DNA of 64,000 bases from an uncultured Clostridia bacterium (GCA_937896665.1 CALBNS010000065.1:43947-107946), one strand, 5' to 3'. Counted from the first letter of the stretch, positions 53,517-62,820 are shown. Notes: generated by a model from the letters alone, not told the origin. A program made the numbers and translations.

Positions 53517-54983
53517 ATGATAAAAATACGAGTAAATAGTGAAATGTATGCGTACGACATGTATCACATGATGAAAGCTTTTTATCCGGGGATGGAAGTT
53601 CAACAGCAGGTAGAGTCGGAGAGCGAAATTCTAGTCGGTATTCAGATGGATGATGGCGATGAGAAGTCTATTGCAATTCATCAAGATGAAGTTGTAAATA
53701 AGGCGACAAGAAAAGAAAAAAAGCAATATGTTAATATAAAAGTTTACCAATGGGCTTCTGAAATTAGCGGTCAGAAACTAGCATGGGGGACTCTTACTGG
53801 TGTCAGACCGACAAAGATTATGATGGGATTGTTAGAACAAGGGATGTCGGAAAAAGATATAATTGCATATATGCAGGAAAACTATCAGGTCACAGGAGTG
53901 AAAGCAGGACTGGGGCTGGAAGTGGCGAAGCGTGAAAAAGTACAGCTGGAGCAGTTGGATTATAAGGATGGCTACAGTCTTTACATCGGAATTCCGTTCT
54001 GTCCTACAACCTGTTCTTACTGTTCTTTTACTTCCTATCCGATTGTAGAGTGGAAAAAACGTGTGGACGACTATTTGGATGCAGTTTGTAAAGAACTTAC
54101 CTTTATAGGTTCTGTTTCGAAAGAGAAGAAACTCAACACAGTTTATATAGGCGGCGGTACACCGACGACATTGGAGCCGGCACAGCTTGACCGGTTACTG
54201 ACTCACATAGAAGAAAACTTTTCATTTGCAAATCTGAAGGAATTTACTGTGGAAGCAGGAAGACCGGATAGCATCACAAGAGAAAAGCTGGCAGTATTAA
54301 AGCAGCATGATATATCAAGAATTTCGATTAATCCTCAGACAATGCAGCAAAAAACGCTCGCTATTATTGGAAGACGTCATACGGTAGAAGATATCGAACG
54401 CGTATATGGATTAGCGAGAGAAATTGGGTTCGACAATATTAATATGGATTTGATTGCGGGGCTTCCGGGTGAGACTACAGTGGATATGAAAGACACTTTG
54501 GAGAAAATTCAAAGAATGGGACCGGATAGCCTGACGGTGCATGCTCTTGCAATGAAGCGTGCATCAAGACTGGGTCAGGAAAGAAAAGGAAAAGCCATAA
54601 ATATAAGTGAGAACGAAAAAACAGCCCGGACACTTTCTGAGATGATTGAGCTTGCGGCAGGGTATGCGAAGGAGATGAACCTTGTTCCATATTACCTTTA
54701 TCGGCAGAAAAATATCGCAGGAAATTTTGAAAATGTTGGCTATGCAAAGGTTGACAAAGCCGGAATATACAATATACTTATTATGGAAGAGAAACAGTCA
54801 ATTATAGCTGTAGGAGCAGGTGCTTCTACAAAGATTGTGGTTCCGGAAGAAGCAATTATCACAGACGAAAAGACGGGCAACCAGAAAAAAATTGTGCGGA
54901 TTGAGAATGTGAAGGATGTAGAACAGTACATCAATCGTATTGATGAGATGATAGAACGAAAAGGAGAATGGCTATGGCATTGA
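53517..54983 (+). CDS. hemZ: Coproporphyrinogen dehydrogenase HemZ (HemN-like radical SAM)
   Basis: 488 residues from ATG 53517 (GAGG 6 bp upstream; ATG 53505 lacks one). A 150-residue N-terminal extension typical of HemZ precedes radical SAM motif IPFCPTTCSYCSFTSYPI, then YIGGGTPTTLEPAQL and INPQTMQQKTLAIIGRRHTV, with MDLIAGLPGE. HemZ is the clostridial HemN homologue of this operon; whether it acts in heme synthesis is uncertain in species without other heme genes. It overlaps hisS by 10 bp. Confidence 0.92.
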   Translation: MIKIRVNSEMYAYDMYHMMKAFYPGMEVQQQVESESEILVGIQMDDGDEKSIAIHQDEVVNKATRKEKKQYVNIKVYQWASEISGQKLAWGTLTGVRPTKIMMGLLEQGMSEKDIIAYMQENYQVTGVKAGLGLEVAKREKVQLEQLDYKDGYSLYIGIPFCPTTCSYCSFTSYPIVEWKKRVDDYLDAVCKELTFIGSVSKEKKLNTVYIGGGTPTTLEPAQLDRLLTHIEENFSFANLKEFTVEAGRPDSITREKLAVLKQHDISRISINPQTMQQKTLAIIGRRHTVEDIERVYGLAREIGFDNINMDLIAGLPGETTVDMKDTLEKIQRMGPDSLTVHALAMKRASRLGQERKGKAINISENEKTARTLSEMIELAAGYAKEMNLVPYYLYRQKNIAGNFENVGYAKVDKAGIYNILIMEEKQSIIAVGAGASTKIVVPEEAIITDEKTGNQKKIVRIENVKDVEQYINRIDEMIERKGEWLWH

Positions 54984-56230
54984 AGAAGAAACCGATGACG
55001 GGCATGAAGGACATGCTTCCGGCAGAGATGGAAATCCGTGATTATGTAATCCAGATGATTAAAGAGACATATCGTACCTTTGGATTTTCGTCTATAGAGA
55101 CACCTTGTGTAGAGCATATTGAAAACCTGTGCAGTAAGCAGGGGGGAGAAAATGAAAAATTAATCTTTAAAATTCTAAAACGTGGCGAGAAGTTGAAATT
55201 AGAAACAGCAGAAACAGAAAGTGATCTGGTGGACGGAGGGCTTCGTTATGATCTGACCGTACCTTTGTCGAGATATTACTCAAACAACGCGAACATTCTT
55301 CCATCGCCATTTAAGGCACTGCAGATGGGAAATGTATGGAGAGCAGATCGTCCACAGAGAGGGCGTTTCCGTCAGTTTATGCAGTGCGATATTGACATTC
55401 TCGGCGAGCCGGGAAATCTTGCAGAGATTGAGTTGATTTTAGCTACGACAACACTGCTTGGAAAATTGGATTTTAAGAATTTCACAATCCGTATTAATGA
55501 CAGAAAAATACTGAAAGCAATGGCAGCTTACAGTGGATTTGCAGAAGCAGACTATGATAATGTATTTATCATTCTTGATAAGATGGACAAGATTGGTCTT
55601 GATGGTGTCGCAAACGAATTAGAAGCAAATGGATACGCAAAAGAATCGATAGATAGATATCTTGATTTGTTCAAAGTTATTACAAATGATATAGATGGTG
55701 TTATGTACTGTAAGGAAAAACTGGCCGGCTTCTTAGATGCAGAGACGGCAGACGGACTTGCAATGATAATGTCAAGTGTAGATGCTGTCAAGGAAGCGGA
55801 GTTTAAGGTAAGCTTTGATCCGACTCTGGTACGTGGTATGTCATATTATACAGGTACGATTTTTGAGATTTCCATGGATGAATTCGGCGGTTCTGTCGGT
55901 GGTGGTGGCCGTTATGATGAGATGATCGGCAAGTTCACAGGTCAGAATACTCCGGCATGTGGATTTTCAATCGGATTTGAACGTATTGTAATGCTTCTGT
56001 TGGAAAGAGGTTATCAGGTACCGACAAGTAAAGATAAGATAGCCCTTATGATTGAAAAAGGAATGTCTGCAGACGGTATGTTAAAAGTTCTGGAAACTGC
56101 AAAGGCAGAGCGTGCCAATGGAAAGCAGGTCATGCTTGTAAATATGAAGAAAAACAAGAAGTTCCAGAAAGAACAGCTTGTAAATGACGGCTATACGGAT
56201 ATTAGAGAATTTTTTAAAGACTCTATTTAA
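54974..56230 (+). CDS. hisS: Histidyl-tRNA synthetase
   Basis: 418 residues from ATG 54974 (AAAGGAG 7 bp before; ATG 54968 is too close). Class II motifs: motif 1 near SSIETPCVEHIENLCSK, motif 2 MGNVWRADRPQRGRFRQFMQ, histidine loops LVRGMSYYTGTIFEI and GGGGRYDEMIGKF, motif 3 ACGFSIGFERIVML. It charges tRNA-His. No T-box is visible since it lies in the operon. Confidence 0.96.
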   Translation: MALKKKPMTGMKDMLPAEMEIRDYVIQMIKETYRTFGFSSIETPCVEHIENLCSKQGGENEKLIFKILKRGEKLKLETAETESDLVDGGLRYDLTVPLSRYYSNNANILPSPFKALQMGNVWRADRPQRGRFRQFMQCDIDILGEPGNLAEIELILATTTLLGKLDFKNFTIRINDRKILKAMAAYSGFAEADYDNVFIILDKMDKIGLDGVANELEANGYAKESIDRYLDLFKVITNDIDGVMYCKEKLAGFLDAETADGLAMIMSSVDAVKEAEFKVSFDPTLVRGMSYYTGTIFEISMDEFGGSVGGGGRYDEMIGKFTGQNTPACGFSIGFERIVMLLLERGYQVPTSKDKIALMIEKGMSADGMLKVLETAKAERANGKQVMLVNMKKNKKFQKEQLVNDGYTDIREFFKDSI

Positions 56231-56256
56231 TTATAATGAGGAAAGAGGAAAAGATA

Positions 56257-58047
56257 ATGGCAGAATCAATGAAAGGCTTGAAGAGAAGCCACAGATGTGC
56301 AGAATTGAATAAAACCAATATCGGTGAGACAGTTACCGTTATGGGATGGGTACAGAAAAACCGTAACAAAGGCGGAATTGTATTCGTGGATTTACGTGAC
56401 CGTTCAGGAATTTTACAGTTGATTTTTGAAAACGGGAGTGTAAGTGAAGAAGATTTTGAGAAGGCAGGACGCCTTAGAAGTGAATTTGTAATTGCAGCAG
56501 TAGGAACAGTAGAAGCCCGTTCCGGTGCAGTGAATGAGAATCTTGCAACAGGTGAGATAGAAATCCGTGTAAAGGCGCTCCGTGTATTATCAGAATCTGA
56601 GACACCACCGTTCCCAATTGAAGAAAATAGCAAAACAAAAGAAGAATTACGATTAAAATATCGTTATCTGGATTTAAGAAGACTGGATTTACAAAGAAAT
56701 CTGATTATGAGAAGTAAAGTGGCCACATTGACACGTCAATTTTTGGCTGATGAAGGTTTCCTTGAAATTGAGACACCAATTTTAGTGGGAAGTACACCAG
56801 AAGGTGCAAGAGATTATCTCGTACCAAGCCGTGTTCATCCGGGAAGCTTTTATGCACTTCCACAATCACCACAGTTATTCAAACAACTACTTATGTGTTC
56901 TGGATATGACCGCTATTTCCAAATCGCAAAATGCTTCCGTGATGAAGATTTGCGTGCAGACCGTCAGCCGGAATTTACACAAATCGATATGGAGTTATCA
57001 TTTGTTGATGTAGATGATGTAATTGATGTAAATGAGAGATTACTTGCACGAGTTTTCAAAGAAATCTTAGATGTTGAAGTGCCACTTCCGATTCAGAGAA
57101 TGACATGGCAGGAAGCAATGGACCGCTTTGGTTCAGATAAACCGGATATCCGTTTCGGCATGGAACTTGTTGATGTGTCTGAAACAGTAAAAGACTGTGA
57201 GTTTGTTGTATTCAAGAGCGCATTGGAAAACGGTGGAAGTGTCCGTGGTATCAACGCAAAAGGACAGGGCGCTATGCCACGTAAGAAAATCGACAAGCTG
57301 GTAGATTTTGCAAAAGATTTCGGTGCAAAAGGTCTTGCATACGTTGCAATTCAGGGAGATGGAAGTATCAAATCATCTTTCGCTAAATTTATGAGCGAAG
57401 ATGAAATGGCTGCACTTGTAAAAGCGATGGACGGTAAAAATGGCGACTTATTATTATTTGCGGCGGATAAGAATAAGGTAGTGTGGGATGTCCTTGGCAA
57501 CCTACGTCTTGAAATTGCACGTCAGTTAGAATTATTAGACAAAGGTGATTATAAATTCCTTTGGGTTACAGAATTCCCATTGTTAGAGTGGAACGACGAA
57601 CAGAACCGTTATACAGCAATGCACCATCCATTCACAATGCCAATGGAAGAAGATTTGCACTTAATTGACACAGAACCGGGAAAAGTACGTGCCAAAGCAT
57701 ATGATATCGTATTAAATGGTACAGAACTCGGCGGTGGAAGTGTCAGAATCTTTAATAATGAAATTCAGAACAAGATGTTTGAAGTATTAGGATTTACGAA
57801 AGAACAGGCACAGGAGCAGTTCGGCTTCCTGCTTAATGCATTCAAATATGGTGTACCGCCTCACGCAGGACTTGCATATGGTCTGGATCGTCTGATTATG
57901 CTGATGGCAAAAGAGGACAGTATCCGTGATGTTATCGCATTCCCGAAAGTGAAAGATGCGTCTTGTCTGATGACAGAAGCTCCAACGAGAGTAGAAAAGA
58001 AACAATTAGATGAGCTGGCAATTGCGTTGGTGGAAACTGAAGAATAG
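56257..58047 (+). CDS. aspS: Aspartyl-tRNA synthetase
   Basis: 596 residues from ATG 56257. OB anticodon domain (VMGWVQKNRNKGGIVFVDLR), motif 1 and 2 (FLEIETPILVGSTPEGARDY; KCFRDEDLRADRQPEFTQID), the bacterial GAD insertion (about 300-410) and motif 3 (AYGLDRLIMLM). Length is standard for the bacterial type. In genomes lacking asparaginyl-tRNA synthetase it can be non-discriminating; that cannot be decided here. 26 bp after hisS. Confidence 0.97.
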   Translation: MAESMKGLKRSHRCAELNKTNIGETVTVMGWVQKNRNKGGIVFVDLRDRSGILQLIFENGSVSEEDFEKAGRLRSEFVIAAVGTVEARSGAVNENLATGEIEIRVKALRVLSESETPPFPIEENSKTKEELRLKYRYLDLRRLDLQRNLIMRSKVATLTRQFLADEGFLEIETPILVGSTPEGARDYLVPSRVHPGSFYALPQSPQLFKQLLMCSGYDRYFQIAKCFRDEDLRADRQPEFTQIDMELSFVDVDDVIDVNERLLARVFKEILDVEVPLPIQRMTWQEAMDRFGSDKPDIRFGMELVDVSETVKDCEFVVFKSALENGGSVRGINAKGQGAMPRKKIDKLVDFAKDFGAKGLAYVAIQGDGSIKSSFAKFMSEDEMAALVKAMDGKNGDLLLFAADKNKVVWDVLGNLRLEIARQLELLDKGDYKFLWVTEFPLLEWNDEQNRYTAMHHPFTMPMEEDLHLIDTEPGKVRAKAYDIVLNGTELGGGSVRIFNNEIQNKMFEVLGFTKEQAQEQFGFLLNAFKYGVPPHAGLAYGLDRLIMLMAKEDSIRDVIAFPKVKDASCLMTEAPTRVEKKQLDELAIALVETEE

Positions 58048-58081
58048 ATGAATATAATTCAAAATTCATACAGGTATAGAA

Positions 58082-58115
58082 GTGGGAGCAGTTTTTGGAT
58101 TGCTCCCATTTTTGA
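58082..58115 (+). terminator. Terminator after aspS
   Basis: GTGGGAGCA pairs with TGCTCCCAT around a ten-base loop and is followed by TTTTTG. Confidence 0.88.
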
Positions 58116-58135
58116 TGTGAAAGAAAGGTTGTTTT

Positions 58136-58165
58136 TTGACAAAAATTAGTGTAGTATTTTAGCAT
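58136..58165 (+). promoter_or_regulatory. Promoter of the autolysin gene
   Basis: TTGACA (58136-58141), 18 bp, TAGCAT (58160-58165). Confidence 0.6.
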
Positions 58166-58193
58166 AAGTTTAATAATAAAGGGGAATGCAGAG

Positions 58194-60491
58194 ATGAAAA
58201 GGAAGATAAGCGTATTGCTTGCTTTTGTTATACTGTTTACCGGTTGTTTTGGTAATTTTGTTATGACAAGTGAAGCGGCAGGGAATGAAAAAAGTGGTAA
58301 TCAGGATAAAGTTGTGGTCGCATTAGATCCGGGACATGATAGTAAGCATGGTGGCGCAAGCGCCAATGGCTTGAGGGAGCATATCGTCACATTGAAGATT
58401 GCGAACTATTGTAGGCAAAAGTTGGAAAGTCATGGTGGTATAGAAGTATATATGACCAGAACGCAGGAAACCTGCCCATATCCATTTACAACTTCAGCGA
58501 AATGTATTGACCAGAGGGCACTTGCTGCTGCGGCTGCAAATGCAAGTCTATTTGTGAGTTTTCATTTGAATGCAGAGACGGAAGGAACTACTGCAAAAGG
58601 TGTGGAGGTTATTTATCCGAACAGTAATTGGAAGCCGAAGGTTGGCGCGGATGGAAAACGTCTAGCTGAGAAGGTACATGATAAATTAGTAGGAATCGGT
58701 CTGAATGATCGGGGAATTTATTCCAGAAACAGTACAATCAATGAGAGATATCCAGATGGTTCATTATCAGATTATTATAATGTGCAGATAAGTAATAAGG
58801 AATCCGGTATACCGGGTATTATTATTGAGCACGCATTTATAACAAATTTATCAGATGTCCTCAAGTTTTTACAGACAGAGGCAGGTCTAAAGAAGTTGGG
58901 CGAAGCGGTTGCTGACGGAATTATTACATATTTGAATGGACAGAACGGATGGGAATACACGAATGGTAATTGGTATTATTATAAAAATGGTGTACGTGCA
59001 ACAGGCTGGCATTTGATTAATAGCAAATGGTATTATATGAATAAAGATGGAGTGATGCAGACTGGCTGGTGTAAGGTTGATGGAACATGGTATTACATGA
59101 ACAGCAGTGGAGCAATGCAGACGGGCTGGCAGCATATCGGCGGTGTATGGTATTATATGAACAGCAGTGGAGCAATGCAGACGGGCTTTCAGCAGATTGA
59201 TGGAACATGGTATTATATGAACAGCAGTGGGGCAATGCAGACAGGCTGGCAGTCTGTGAACGGTGCGAAATACTATTTTGATTCCAGTGGGGCAATGAAG
59301 ATTGGCTGGCAGATTGTAGATGGTGAGAGATATCTATTTGACGGCAAGGGAAAAGTTGTGGATGGAGCAAAGTATTTTATTATAGATGTTTCGCAATGGC
59401 AGGGCACTGTTAATTGGGATGAAGTAGCTCGGACAGACGTTGATGGTGTGATAGTTCGTTGCAGTCATGGTGATGAACTGACAGAAGAGGGGGATTCATG
59501 GAAGGACAAAAAGTTTGCAGAGAATATTGCAGCTTTGAATGAGAAGGGCATTCCATATGGAATCTATCATTACAATACTGCAACTACAGTGGAACAGGCG
59601 AGACAGCAGGCAAAGAATATGATTCGTCTGATGGAAAGCGCTAATGCTGTACCGATGCTCCCGGTTTTTGCTGATATAGAAAGTGAAGCGGAAAATTGTG
59701 ATTTAGTAGCTATTGCTAAAGTCTATATGGATGAAATAATTGCCAATGGATATTTGCCTGGTATTTATGCTAATACTTATTATTGGAGCAATTTTTTAAA
59801 TGATCCGACTTTGAATGCATATTACAAATGGATAGCAGACTATGGCTCTGCTGAAAATTTACAAAATGGAACGGCCAATCCGGCGTTCTCACCGAAAGAT
59901 GGCATTGAAAATTATATGATGTGGCAGTATACGTCTAATGGAGTATTACAGGGTATTACGGAAAATACTGTAGATTGTAATGTAATGTACAAATGGCATG
60001 AAAAAGCAAATGGTTGGAAACAAATTAATAATAAATGGTTTTATTATTCATCAGGACGTTTGGCGGATGGATGGAAGAGGATTAACGGCTACTGGTACTA
60101 TTTTTCAGATGGCGGAGTAATGCAGACAGGCTGGCGTAAAGTCGATGATACGTGGTATTACATGGATAGTAGCGGAGCAATGCAGACCGGCTGGTGCAAG
60201 GTTAATGATATATGGTACTTCATGAACGGTGGCGGAGCAATGCAGACGGGCTGGCGTCAGGTTAATGGCACGTGGTATTACATGGATAGTAGCGGAGCAA
60301 TGCAGACCGGCTGGTGCAAAATTGATGATACATGGTATTACATGAATGATAGCGGGGCGATGCAGACAGGTTGGCAAAAAATTGGTGGATACTGGTACTA
60401 TATGAAATCAAGCGGTGCCATGGTGACCGGAGATGTAGTAATTAACGGAGTAACAAACCATTTTAATAGCAGTGGTGTGTGGTTAGGCTAA
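58194..60491 (+). CDS. Bifunctional autolysin: amidase, GH25 lysozyme and wall-binding repeats
   Basis: 765 residues. Signal peptide (ISVLLAFVILFTGCF, likely cut after SEAAG). Amidase_3 at about 40-245: VVVALDPGHDSKHGG with the Zn His, SFHLNAETEG and GIIIEHAFITN with Glu. About seven choline/wall-binding type repeats (255-390, WYYMNSSGAMQTGW units). GH25 muramidase (about 394-605) with IIDVSQWQGTVNWDEV and FADIESEAEN, which give the Asp and Glu. Then seven or eight more repeats to the end. It cuts both the stem-peptide amide and the glycan of peptidoglycan. ATG follows AAAGGGG. The repeats are strong at DNA level (60 bp units). Confidence 0.93.
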   Translation: MKRKISVLLAFVILFTGCFGNFVMTSEAAGNEKSGNQDKVVVALDPGHDSKHGGASANGLREHIVTLKIANYCRQKLESHGGIEVYMTRTQETCPYPFTTSAKCIDQRALAAAAANASLFVSFHLNAETEGTTAKGVEVIYPNSNWKPKVGADGKRLAEKVHDKLVGIGLNDRGIYSRNSTINERYPDGSLSDYYNVQISNKESGIPGIIIEHAFITNLSDVLKFLQTEAGLKKLGEAVADGIITYLNGQNGWEYTNGNWYYYKNGVRATGWHLINSKWYYMNKDGVMQTGWCKVDGTWYYMNSSGAMQTGWQHIGGVWYYMNSSGAMQTGFQQIDGTWYYMNSSGAMQTGWQSVNGAKYYFDSSGAMKIGWQIVDGERYLFDGKGKVVDGAKYFIIDVSQWQGTVNWDEVARTDVDGVIVRCSHGDELTEEGDSWKDKKFAENIAALNEKGIPYGIYHYNTATTVEQARQQAKNMIRLMESANAVPMLPVFADIESEAENCDLVAIAKVYMDEIIANGYLPGIYANTYYWSNFLNDPTLNAYYKWIADYGSAENLQNGTANPAFSPKDGIENYMMWQYTSNGVLQGITENTVDCNVMYKWHEKANGWKQINNKWFYYSSGRLADGWKRINGYWYYFSDGGVMQTGWRKVDDTWYYMDSSGAMQTGWCKVNDIWYFMNGGGAMQTGWRQVNGTWYYMDSSGAMQTGWCKIDDTWYYMNDSGAMQTGWQKIGGYWYYMKSSGAMVTGDVVINGVTNHFNSSGVWLG
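58960..59350 (+). repeat. 60 bp coding repeats, first block
   Basis: About seven 20-codon units share AGCAGTGGAGCAATGCAGAC and TGGTATTA-type stretches, several identical over more than 25 bases. Each encodes one wall-binding hairpin. Confidence 0.85.
60010..60440 (+). repeat. 60 bp coding repeats, second block
   Basis: Seven to eight units, related to the first block. Units at 60125-60200 and 60245-60320 are nearly identical and alternate with GGCTGGTGCAAG-type units, a sign of a duplicated 120 bp pair. Confidence 0.85.
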
Positions 60492-60536
60492 AAAGGATAT
60501 TTGACCACGAATGCCTATATTAGAGAGGAGCCGATT

Positions 60537-60713
60537 ATGGCAAATAATTGTGAAACTTGCATGAATTACGAATATGACGAAGAATATGAATATTATGTCT
60601 GCACTAAGAACCTGGATGAAGACGAAATGTACCGTTTTATTAAAGGGGAATTTCGCGATTGCCCATATTATCAGTTTGGTGACGAGTATCAAATTGTGAA
60701 AAAACAGATATAA
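60537..60713 (+). CDS. DUF6472 family small cysteine protein
   Basis: 58 residues from ATG 60537 behind GAGGAG (the longer frame from 60501 has no ribosome site). ANNCETCMNYEYDEEYEYYV then CTKNLDEDEMYRF and DCPYYQFGDEY: four cysteines (C-x2-C, C, C) in an acidic, Tyr-rich protein, probably metal-binding. The family is restricted to Clostridia and has no known role. Confidence 0.8.
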   Translation: MANNCETCMNYEYDEEYEYYVCTKNLDEDEMYRFIKGEFRDCPYYQFGDEYQIVKKQI

Positions 60714-60745
60714 TTCTGTATAAGCAATGCTGGAGGATTAGACTT

Positions 60746-60910
60746 ATGTCAAATTGGATTTACACTATTGATGGATTTCTTGATTAATGCGTGCATTATC
60801 CGACAGATGTGCCTGGTGGAATTGTAGTTGGAATGATTGCAAGTACAGCTGCGTATTATCTCGTTCCATTGGCGAAGGGGTTCATGGCAAAAGATAATAC
60901 TATTGCATAG
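60746..60910 (+). pseudogene. Small membrane protein gene with a nonsense codon
   Basis: ATG 60746 follows GGAGG and the frame reads MSNWIYTIDGFLD, TAA at 60785-60787, then CVHYPTDVPGGIVVGMIAST and AAYYLVPLAKGFMAKD to TAG at 60910. A single base change (for example TAT to TAA) would explain the stop. The intact form would be a 54-residue protein with one helix. The clean frame after the stop suggests a recent mutation or a base-call error. No family recognised. Confidence 0.45.
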
Positions 60911-60966
60911 ATGAAATAATTTGTTGTATGATACAGCTTGTGAGTTAAAAGATAAGGAGATAAAGT

Positions 60967-61707
60967 ATGAGTCAGGAAATATTGGCAGTAGTTGCCGGAA
61001 AAGAAATTACACAGGCAGAATTTGATGCCTTTTTACAGGGGATACCAAGAGAACAACAGCCGTATCTCTCCAATCCTCAGTTCAGACAACAGTGTCTGGA
61101 CCAGCTAATCGCATTACACTTGTTTGCAAAAAAAGGGGAAGATGATCAATTAGAAGAGACAGAAGAATTTGCGAAAGTGATTGCAAACGCAGAGAGAGAC
61201 ATTTTAGCGCAGATGGCGATGCGTGGAGTATTAAAAGATGTTACTGTTTCGGAAGAAGAAATGAACAAATACTATGAAGCAAATCAAAATCGCTACAAAA
61301 AAGGAGAGACTGTAAGTGCAAAACATATTCTGGTAGATTCAGAGGAGAAATGCAGCAGTATTCTGGAAAGTATCGCTAGTGGGGAGAAAACATTTGAAGA
61401 TGCAGCAAAAGAAAGTTCAACATGTCCTTCGGGAGCAAAAGGAGGGGATCTTGGAGAATTTGGTAAAGGTCAGATGGTAAAAGAATTCGAAGAGGCTGCG
61501 TTTGAAGCGGAAATCGGAGCAGTAGTAGGACCGGTACAGACACAGTTTGGTTTCCATTTAATTAAGGTGGAAAAGAAAAATCAAGCCACTGTGGCATCTT
61601 TTGAGGAAGTCAAAGAGAGTATCAGAAGAACATTGCTTCAACAAAAACAAAATGAAGCATATGACGCAGCGATTGACGCATTAAAAGAAAAATACATGGA
61701 AAAATAA
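60967..61707 (+). CDS. Parvulin-type peptidyl-prolyl isomerase
   Basis: 246 residues without signal peptide or lipobox, so cytoplasmic, unlike PrsA. The SurA-like N-terminal helical part (AEFDAFLQGIPREQQPYL) leads to the rotamase domain: VSAKHILVDSEEKCSSILES, FEDAAKESSTCPSGAKGGDL, GEFGKGQMVKEFEEAAF and TQFGFHLIKVEKK. It isomerises prolyl bonds and assists folding. Single gene with its own terminator. Confidence 0.93.
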   Translation: MSQEILAVVAGKEITQAEFDAFLQGIPREQQPYLSNPQFRQQCLDQLIALHLFAKKGEDDQLEETEEFAKVIANAERDILAQMAMRGVLKDVTVSEEEMNKYYEANQNRYKKGETVSAKHILVDSEEKCSSILESIASGEKTFEDAAKESSTCPSGAKGGDLGEFGKGQMVKEFEEAAFEAEIGAVVGPVQTQFGFHLIKVEKKNQATVASFEEVKESIRRTLLQQKQNEAYDAAIDALKEKYMEK

Positions 61708-61712
61708 AGAAA

Positions 61713-61752
61713 CAAGCACCGGTTTGCATGTTGCAAGAGCCGGTGCTTATTT
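61713..61752. terminator. Bidirectional terminator
   Basis: AAGCACCGG (61713-61721) pairs with CCGGTGCTT (61739-61747); the inner TTGCA/TGCAA adds pairs. It separates the parvulin and the convergent LUD gene. Confidence 0.85.
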
Positions 61753-61756
61753 AAAT

Positions 61757-62392
61757 CTAGTATCCTAATTCCTCACCGATTAGAATGACCTTTATACGTC
61801 CTTTGTGTCTTGAATGGCGAGTCACTACAATCTGACAGCACATGCAGTCTTCACTGTGGCAGTCACCACAGCATCCCGTGACACCACAAGGTGTTCGTGT
61901 TCCTAGTCTGGCCGCATTCGGCGGAGCGGCAATGTTCTGTATGCGAGCAATTCCTGCTGCCACATCAGACACTACTTTGTTCATGCCTACCATTAAAATG
62001 ACATGTTCAGGACCGTGCATGAGACATGCAACACGATTAGCATTTCCATCGATATTAACCAATTCCCCATCAATCGTGATTGCATTGGAACTCATTAAGA
62101 AATAATCAGCGGCCATTGTTTCTAAAAATAATGCTTTCTTTTCTTCCTGTGTAGAAGCTTGATTGCGGTCGATGAAATGAAGAGAAGAATTTTTGACTGC
62201 ATCTAACAGACCCGTTTCTTTTACTGTCTCGGTTCCGCCCATACCGACAGTTGCCCCGTCCTTCATAATATTCATTGCTAAGTCAGTAGCTTCTTTGCAA
62301 TCTGGACAGTAGAAGCCTTCAATGTTCCTTTTCGCAAGGTTCTGAATTATGGTATTCGCCAGCTTTTCCCAGGCTTGTTGCTTTGGTGTCAT
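61757..62392 (-). CDS. LUD-domain (lactate utilisation type) protein
   Basis: 211 residues. The pattern is VGMGGTETVKETGLLDAVKN, ADYFLMSSNAITIDGELVNI, DGNANRVACLMHGPEHVILM and VGMNKVVSDVAAGIARIQNI, the DUF162/LUD fold. A cysteine cluster near the end (CGVTGCCGDCHSEDCMCCQ) could hold an Fe-S or other metal site. Relatives LutC act in lactate oxidation; the single-gene clostridial form is uncharacterised. Its promoter lies in 62393-62561, which holds no gene. Confidence 0.88.
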   Translation of the reverse strand: MTPKQQAWEKLANTIIQNLAKRNIEGFYCPDCKEATDLAMNIMKDGATVGMGGTETVKETGLLDAVKNSSLHFIDRNQASTQEEKKALFLETMAADYFLMSSNAITIDGELVNIDGNANRVACLMHGPEHVILMVGMNKVVSDVAAGIARIQNIAAPPNAARLGTRTPCGVTGCCGDCHSEDCMCCQIVVTRHSRHKGRIKVILIGEELGY

Positions 62393-62561
62393 AATAAATA
62401 CCTCCGTGAATAATCATAAAAGACCCCGTATTATTTGAGGTCTGTACACATGTAATTGTTATGTATTATATTACAAGGCAGGGAGTTGCTTGTCAAATCC
62501 CACAGTGAATTTTTTGTATAGATACGAATTATCCAAACAAAAAAACACCCAAAATATTAGA

Positions 62562-62730
62562 AACTGTTCAGCCATGCAGAACCCAGACATGTCAGTAAAC
62601 TGACCTTCGCTGCTAACGCAGCTTTTGTCCGGGACTTATGACTAAACACCATATATCGATGATACCACCAAATTTCGTTTGCAAACAAGTTTGCACGGAA
62701 ATGGCGCATCATTGCTGTGGCTGAATAGTT
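62562..62730. repeat. 169 bp palindrome-rich element with 13 bp terminal inverted repeats
   Basis: AACTGTTCAGCCA (62562-62574) and TGGCTGAATAGTT (62718-62730) are inverted repeats with one mismatch. Inside are perfect hairpins GTCAGT-AA-ACTGAC (62591-62604), GCTGC-TAAC-GCAGC (62609-62622) and TGCAAAC-AA-GTTTGCA (62680-62695). The minus-strand open frame across it is not protein-like. It may be a MITE-type repeat or a structured RNA. Confidence 0.6.
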
Positions 62731-62761
62731 AAAAAATATTATATAAAAATTAAAAAAGTAA

Positions 62762-62790
62762 TTGACAAAGTGAATGTCAGCCGTTATAAT
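62762..62790 (+). promoter_or_regulatory. Consensus promoter of the tRNA-Gly pair
   Basis: TTGACA (62762-62767), exactly 17 bp, TATAAT (62785-62790); both boxes perfect. Confidence 0.92.
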
Positions 62791-62820
62791 AGCTATTGTT
62801 CGGTTGAGAAACAAGGACAT

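Noticed and set aside
54974..58047. T-box leader for hisS or aspS
   Set aside because: Both genes are tightly packed in an operon with 26 bp or less between them; there is no room for a T-box.
58960..60440. Regular 60 bp repeats that could look like a CRISPR or satellite array
   Set aside because: They are in frame, encode wall-binding hairpins, and have no unique spacers of constant size between identical repeats.
62557..62820. 87-codon minus-strand frame upstream of the tRNA-Gly genes
   Set aside because: It runs across the hairpin element and the tRNA promoter, has no ribosome site and no protein-like pattern.
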